11,060 bases of DNA from DSOS01 sp035286585 (lineage in GTDB: Bacteria; Chloroflexota; Anaerolineae; Anaerolineales; UBA4823), in assembly GCA_035286585.1 (NCBI GenBank), contig DATEDC010000228.1, positions 1-11,060 on the forward strand. Direction: 5' to 3'. Positions 7,756 through 11,060 of the stretch are shown piece by piece (position 1 is the stretch's first letter; the number at the start of each line of letters is the position of its first letter). The notes below the pieces were generated by a model. That model ran no database searches and was not told where the DNA came from. It was given only the letters and a program-made list of their open reading frames with translations. Both the position numbers and the translations under genes were made by a program.

Positions 7756-7762
7756 CCTCCTT
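7756..7762 (-). promoter_or_regulatory. Ribosome binding site deciding the start of the Met-rich protein
   Basis: AAGGAGG lies 5 nt before the ATG at 7750. The alternative GTG at 7756 would overlap the same bases, so the ATG is the likely start. Confidence 0.75.
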
Positions 7763-7764
7763 GG

Positions 7765-7992
7765 CTACTTTGCGCCGCGCCAGCGCTTCTTCACCCGGCC
7801 GGTGACCAGGGGCATGCTGACGATCAGACTGAGCAGCCCGACCCAGACCATGCCGCCAAAACGGGCCACTGGGGGATAATTGCCGCTTATGCTGGCCAGC
7901 AGAAAGAACAGCAACGCCGCCGTCAGGGCAATGGGGATATAAATCGTGGCGCTGCGCCGGGCGACTTCTTTTTCAACTTGTTCATGTTCCAT
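7765..7992 (-). CDS. Small two-helix membrane protein, function unknown
   Basis: 75 residues from the ATG at 7992. An in-frame ATG at 8067 would add 25 residues but has no ribosome site and a poor N-terminus, whereas the chosen ATG has AAGGAG 7 nt upstream. The N-terminus is charged (MEHEQVEKEVARR), followed by two hydrophobic segments (about 17-35 and 45-66) and a basic tail (R-V-K-K-R-W-R), so both ends should face the cytoplasm. There are no Cys and no evident metal motif. It lies between copA (80 bp gap) and the Met-rich small protein (14 bp gap), so it is probably co-transcribed. The family is not recognised; it could be a small accessory subunit of the membrane proteins around it. Confidence 0.7.
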   Translation of the reverse strand: MEHEQVEKEVARRSATIYIPIALTAALLFFLLASISGNYPPVARFGGMVWVGLLSLIVSMPLVTGRVKKRWRGAK

Positions 7993-7999
7993 CAATATA

Positions 8000-8005
8000 C
8001 TCCTT
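8000..8005 (-). promoter_or_regulatory. Ribosome binding site deciding the start of the 75-residue protein
   Basis: AAGGAG lies 7 nt before the ATG at 7992. No comparable site precedes the longer in-frame start at 8067. Confidence 0.75.
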
Positions 8006-8072
8006 CGATTACTCAGGCGATCAGGCGCGCAGGGGATCAGCAGGCTGACAACTTCTGCGGGAGGCATGCTGG

Positions 8073-10637
8073 TTAATCACCCGGCGCCATCGCCACACGG
8101 ATGTCCGCTGCCCTGCGGGCGGTTTCGCCTCGGATGGTGGGTTTGAAACCCTTAAGCAACAGGGTGTTCAGCGTGACCGTCACCGAGCTGACCGCCATGA
8201 ACAGCCCGGCCAGTTCTGGGCTGATGACCAAAGCGATGAACGGATAGAACAACCCGGCTCCGATGGGAATGCCCAGCGTGTTGTAGATGAAGGCCCAAAA
8301 CAGGTTCTGCTTGACTTTGCGCATGGTGGCTTTAGCCACCTCCAGGGCGATCACCACGTCGCGGATGTCGTCTTTGATCAGGATCACGTCGCCGGTCTCC
8401 TTAGCCACGTCGGTGCCTGAGCCGATCGCCATGCCTACATCCGCCTGAGCCAGGGCGGGGGCGTCGTTGACCCCGTCGCCGACCATAGCTACTCGCTTGC
8501 CCTGTGACTGCAGCTTCTTGACCTCTTCAGCCTTATCCTGCGGCAGCACCTCTGCCAGAACGTTGTCGATACCCACTTTGCGGGCGATGGCCTGCGCCGT
8601 GCGGCGGTTGTCGCCGGTGATCATGACCACCTCCAGGCCCAGTTTGTGCAGGCGTTTGATCGCCTCGATGGAGTTCTCCTTGAGCGTATCCGCCACCGCC
8701 ACTAACCCGGCTGGCTGCCCATTCAGAGCGATGAACATCACCGTCTTGCCATCCGCCTCCAGCGCCTCGGCCTGTCCCATCAGCTGGCTGAAGTCCACCC
8801 CGCGCTCGCCCATCAGCTTGCGGTTGCCCAAGAGCACCTCCTGACCTTCCACCCGGGCCTCCACCCCATGCCCTGGGATGGAGTTGAAGGATTCGGGCTC
8901 GCCTAGCTCCAAGCCGCGCGCCTGCGCTCCATTCACGATTGCCTCTCCCAGGGGGTGCTCGCTGTTCTTCTCAGCAATAGCAGCCAGGCGAAGGATGGCT
9001 GCTTGGTCTTTCCAACCAGCCATAACATCTGTCACCGACGGCTCTCCTTTTGTCAGCGTACCGGTCTTATCGAAGATAATCGTCTGCAGCTTCGAGGTGT
9101 TCTCGATCGCTTCAGCCCCCTTAAACAGCACGCCATGTTCGGCGCCCTTGCCCGTCCCGGCCATCATGGCGCTGGGCGTCGCCAGGCCCACGGCGCACGG
9201 GCAAGAGATGACCAGCACGGTCACCGAGAGCAGCAGGGCGAAGCCGAACACGCCGATCTCGCCCAGCTTATAGGGCGACAGGATGAAGCTGGAATCCGGG
9301 TTGAAGAACATCTGGTAGCCGAAGAAGAACCAGAAGACGAACACCAGCACGGCCAGCATGTGCACCCCCAGGATGAAATGCCCCGCTACCCAGTCGGCCA
9401 GCTTTTGGATGGGGGCTTTGCTGGCCTGGGCGTCCTCCACCAGCTTGATGATCTGCGCCAGGGCGGTCTCTTTGCCCACACGGGTGGCGTTGAATTTGAA
9501 GGCGCCGGTCTTGTTGATCGTGCCTCCGATCACCGAGTCGCCAGCCTCCTTCTCCACCGGCAGGCTCTCACCGGTGAGCATGGACTCGTCCACCGCTGAG
9601 TAACCCTCGATCACCACGCCGTCCACCGGGATGCTCTCGCCGGGGCGCACCAGCACCAGATCGTCGACCTCCACCTCGTCGGCGGGGACTTCTTCTTCGC
9701 GGCCATCGCGGAAGATGCGGGCAATCTTGGGCTGCAGCTTCATCAGTTTACGGATGGCTTCCGAAGTGCGCCCGCGGGTGAGCGCCTCCAGCCAGCGGCC
9801 GAGGATGATGAAGGCGGTAAGCAGGGCGGCGCTCTCGAAGAAAGTTGCCCCTTCGCCGCCGAAGCCCGCTGCGGGGAAAAGAGTGTTAATCACGGCGATG
9901 CCGTAGGCCGCGCCGATGCCGGTGGCGTAGAGCAGGTTCATGTCGGTCACGCCGTGCCGCAGGCTGCGCCAGGAGTTGGTGAAGAACTGCCGCCCCGGAC
10001 CCAGGACGATGGGCGTGGTCAGCAGGCCGATGACCCACTTGTAGGAGAGAAACTCGGGAACAAAAGACTTGAAGGAGCCTAGCATGTCATAGAAGGTGCC
10101 GATCATGACGATCATCCCGATGGTCCCCGCGATGAGCAAATTGCGGCCCTGGCGGCGGATCTCTTCTTCGCGCGCCTGCTGCTCGCGGTCCAGGGCGTCG
10201 ACCCCGGCGCTGCGCTCCGTGGCTTCATAGCCCACATCACGGATGGCGCGCTTCATCTGGCTTGCGGTCACCAGGCCGGGGATGTATTCCGCCCGCGCCG
10301 TGCCCAGTCCCAGGTTGACCACGGCGCGGGTCACACCGGGCAAGCTGTTAAGAGCGCCTTCTACGTGGGCCACGCACGAGGCGCAGGTCATGCCGCGCAC
10401 TTCCAGCGTCAGTTCAGCGGTGGGAACGCTGTAGCCGACGTTCTCGATCGCCTGGCGCATTTCGTCCAGATCAGCATGTTTGGGGTCATAGATCAGGCTG
10501 GCCTTGTTGGTGGCCAGGTTCACCACGACGTGGGAGACGCCGGGAAGTTCTGTCAGAGCGCCTTCTACGTGGGATACGCACGAGGCGCAGGTCATGCCGC
10601 TCACCGGCAGGGTGAGCTCAAGGGTTGTATCGGTCAT
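8073..10637 (-). CDS. copA: Cu(I)-exporting P1B-type ATPase with two HMA domains
   Basis: 854 residues, the full length of a two-HMA CopA. Two N-terminal heavy-metal domains each carry G-M-T-C-A-S-C (C17/C20 and C85/C88). Eight membrane helices are expected, with the transport motif C479-P-C481 in helix 6. Catalytic motifs are complete: T355-G-E-S, phosphorylated D523 in DKTGT, S-E-H561-P-L-G in the nucleotide domain, M-I-T-G-D and V-G-D-G-V-N-D-A-P. Helix 7 has Y785-N786 and helix 8 has M814-x-x-S817-S, the pattern of the Cu(I)-selective P1B-1 group. It pumps cytoplasmic Cu(I) outward at the cost of ATP. The start ATG overlaps the repressor stop by 4 bp (ATGA) and has AGGAGG 7 nt upstream, so translation is probably coupled to the regulator. 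The two HMA regions share a nearly identical 50 bp stretch of DNA. Confidence 0.97.
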   Translation of the reverse strand: MTDTTLELTLPVSGMTCASCVSHVEGALTELPGVSHVVVNLATNKASLIYDPKHADLDEMRQAIENVGYSVPTAELTLEVRGMTCASCVAHVEGALNSLPGVTRAVVNLGLGTARAEYIPGLVTASQMKRAIRDVGYEATERSAGVDALDREQQAREEEIRRQGRNLLIAGTIGMIVMIGTFYDMLGSFKSFVPEFLSYKWVIGLLTTPIVLGPGRQFFTNSWRSLRHGVTDMNLLYATGIGAAYGIAVINTLFPAAGFGGEGATFFESAALLTAFIILGRWLEALTRGRTSEAIRKLMKLQPKIARIFRDGREEEVPADEVEVDDLVLVRPGESIPVDGVVIEGYSAVDESMLTGESLPVEKEAGDSVIGGTINKTGAFKFNATRVGKETALAQIIKLVEDAQASKAPIQKLADWVAGHFILGVHMLAVLVFVFWFFFGYQMFFNPDSSFILSPYKLGEIGVFGFALLLSVTVLVISCPCAVGLATPSAMMAGTGKGAEHGVLFKGAEAIENTSKLQTIIFDKTGTLTKGEPSVTDVMAGWKDQAAILRLAAIAEKNSEHPLGEAIVNGAQARGLELGEPESFNSIPGHGVEARVEGQEVLLGNRKLMGERGVDFSQLMGQAEALEADGKTVMFIALNGQPAGLVAVADTLKENSIEAIKRLHKLGLEVVMITGDNRRTAQAIARKVGIDNVLAEVLPQDKAEEVKKLQSQGKRVAMVGDGVNDAPALAQADVGMAIGSGTDVAKETGDVILIKDDIRDVVIALEVAKATMRKVKQNLFWAFIYNTLGIPIGAGLFYPFIALVISPELAGLFMAVSSVTVTLNTLLLKGFKPTIRGETARRAADIRVAMAPGD
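10351..10400 (-). repeat. 50 bp direct repeat copy in copA (second HMA domain)
   Basis: This stretch matches 10555-10604 at 47 of 50 bases. It encodes the metal-binding loop and first helix (M-T-C-A-S-C through E-G-A-L) of HMA domain 2. The unit is spaced 204 bp (68 codons) from its partner, so the domain period is conserved in frame. Confidence 0.9.
10555..10604 (-). repeat. 50 bp direct repeat copy in copA (first HMA domain)
   Basis: Partner of 10351-10400, encoding the matching loop and helix of HMA domain 1. The rest of the two domains is far more diverged at both DNA and protein level. Confidence 0.9.
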
Positions 10638-10936
10638 AAATTTTCCTCCTGGATGAATATCGGGGCCCGAGTGAGCCAGCGATATAAGTCTTTAAGTTTA
10701 TCCAGCTCCGTCTGGCGCTCCTCTTCACATGGGGCGCACAAGATGGCTTCCAAACTGCGCTTCACCTGATGGCGGGCCAGGGCATACCCGGCGAGGCGCA
10801 GGGCAGATTGCACTGCCCCCAATTGGTGCAGCACCTCATCTCCGGGCTTGCCAGTTTTGAGCATGATGATAACGGCGTGCAGGTGGCCTTCGGCGGTGCA
10901 CAGGCGCCTCAGGATGGCTCGCTCCTCAGGTGACAT
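10634..10936 (-). CDS. CsoR/RcnR (DUF156) family repressor, atypical metal site
   Basis: 100 residues, all alpha, matching the family along its length: L-R-R-L-x-x-A-E-G-H-L-H-A-V near the N-terminus, then E-V-L-H-Q-L-G-A-V-Q-S-A-L-R and an A-R-H56 helix. Family members are tetrameric DNA-binding repressors that leave the operator when they bind Cu(I), Ni(II) or other signals. The usual Cys-His-Cys copper ligands are not intact: the first Cys position aligns with G32, the His is present as H56, and the second Cys four residues later is R60. Instead there are C13 and a C67-A-P-C70 pair just after the third helix. It may sense another ligand or use a new site. The ATG has GGAGG 9 nt upstream, overlaps the preceding gene by 11 bp and the copA start by 4 bp, so it should control this operon. 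Confidence 0.86.
   Translation of the reverse strand: MSPEERAILRRLCTAEGHLHAVIIMLKTGKPGDEVLHQLGAVQSALRLAGYALARHQVKRSLEAILCAPCEEERQTELDKLKDLYRWLTRAPIFIQEENL
10645..10650 (-). promoter_or_regulatory. Ribosome binding site of copA inside the repressor gene
   Basis: AGGAGG lies 7 nt before the copA ATG at 10637 and is embedded in the last codons of the CsoR-like gene, consistent with coupled translation. Confidence 0.8.
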
Positions 10937-11060
10937 CGATTTCCGCCTCCCGGTCTGGCAAGCCGAAGTTCCTGGCCTGAAGAGCCCGGAAGATGGCTTG
11001 CTGTAACTGGTGTTCGGGCCGCTGCTGGGGCGTGTCCACCAGGACGAGCTGCGTCTGGCC
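10926..11060 (-). CDS. 3' end of an upstream operon gene (partial, unknown product)
   Basis: The frame is open from the right edge for 44 codons and stops with TGA inside the start of the CsoR-like gene (ATG at 10936, TGA ending at 10926, an 11 bp overlap). The tail reads L-V-L-V-D-T-P, then a Gln-rich helix-like stretch and a short polar end; no motif names a function. The overlap and the absence of a promoter between the genes suggest that the repressor gene is part of a longer operon starting outside the window. Too short to assign; it could in principle be a chance frame, but the overlap geometry supports a real gene. Confidence 0.55.
   Translation of the reverse strand, partial: GQTQLVLVDTPQQRPEHQLQQAIFRALQARNFGLPDREAEIDVT

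Noticed and set aside
7993..8067. 25-residue N-terminal extension of the 75-residue membrane protein
   Set aside because: No ribosome site before the ATG at 8067; a strong one precedes the ATG at 7992.
7993..8072. Short tandem TCAGGCG and a 5 bp CAGCA/TGCTG stem in the gap after copA
   Set aside because: Too short and weak to call an operator, attenuator or terminator.
8955..9599. 214-codon plus-strand open frame opposite copA
   Set aside because: Antisense to conserved CopA motifs; His/Gln/Glu-rich product typical of shadow frames in GC-rich DNA.
10937..11060. CsoR-type operator or promoter just upstream of the repressor gene
   Set aside because: No GC-rich inverted repeat of the expected kind is visible and the region is occupied by the end of another reading frame; the promoter is probably outside the window.

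Overview
The window holds two blocks that run toward each other. It looks like a chromosomal segment of a GC-rich bacterium. The large beta-helix/glycosidase protein, the Lgt-like paralogue and the gene style would fit Chloroflexota (Anaerolineae-like), but that placement is an inference from general appearance only. There is no tRNA, rRNA, CRISPR array or insertion sequence, and no gene-free stretch longer than about 80 bases.

Block 1 (1-4477, plus strand) is the 3' part of one very large gene; its true start lies upstream of the window. The visible 1490 residues are modular: an N-terminal beta-rich part with an internal duplication of about 85 residues, a right-handed parallel beta-helix (about 680-960), an Ig-like linker, a TIM-barrel module resembling clan GH-A glycosidases (about 1065-1400) and a C-terminal beta domain. 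It is probably an exported or cell-surface carbohydrate-active protein. The residue before its putative acid/base Glu is unusual (W-S-E-Q-D instead of W-N-E-P).

Block 2 (11060 down to 4502, minus strand) is a tightly packed run of nine genes. In transcription order: the 3' tail of an unidentified gene; a CsoR/DUF156-family repressor without the usual copper-ligand Cys residues; a CopA-type Cu(I) P1B-ATPase with two HMA domains; a 75-residue two-helix membrane protein; an 82-residue two-helix membrane protein with a Met-rich patch; a 328-residue membrane-anchored protein with a Cys-Cys...Cys-x-His motif; a TlpA/ResA-type thioredoxin; a divergent Lgt-like membrane protein; and a cytochrome c lipoprotein. 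Several junctions overlap or nearly touch (11 bp, 4 bp, 1 bp gap, 4 bp overlap), which points to co-transcription and translational coupling.

The second block reads as a copper-handling and extracytoplasmic thiol/redox unit: a metal-responsive regulator, a Cu(I) exporter, small Met- or Cys-rich membrane proteins that could bind metal outside the membrane, a thioredoxin able to keep Cys pairs reduced, and a haem c lipoprotein. The regulator, ATPase, thioredoxin and cytochrome are firm family calls. The joint role, and any metal binding by the three unrecognised membrane proteins, is inference. That cluster is the best candidate here for an undescribed system.
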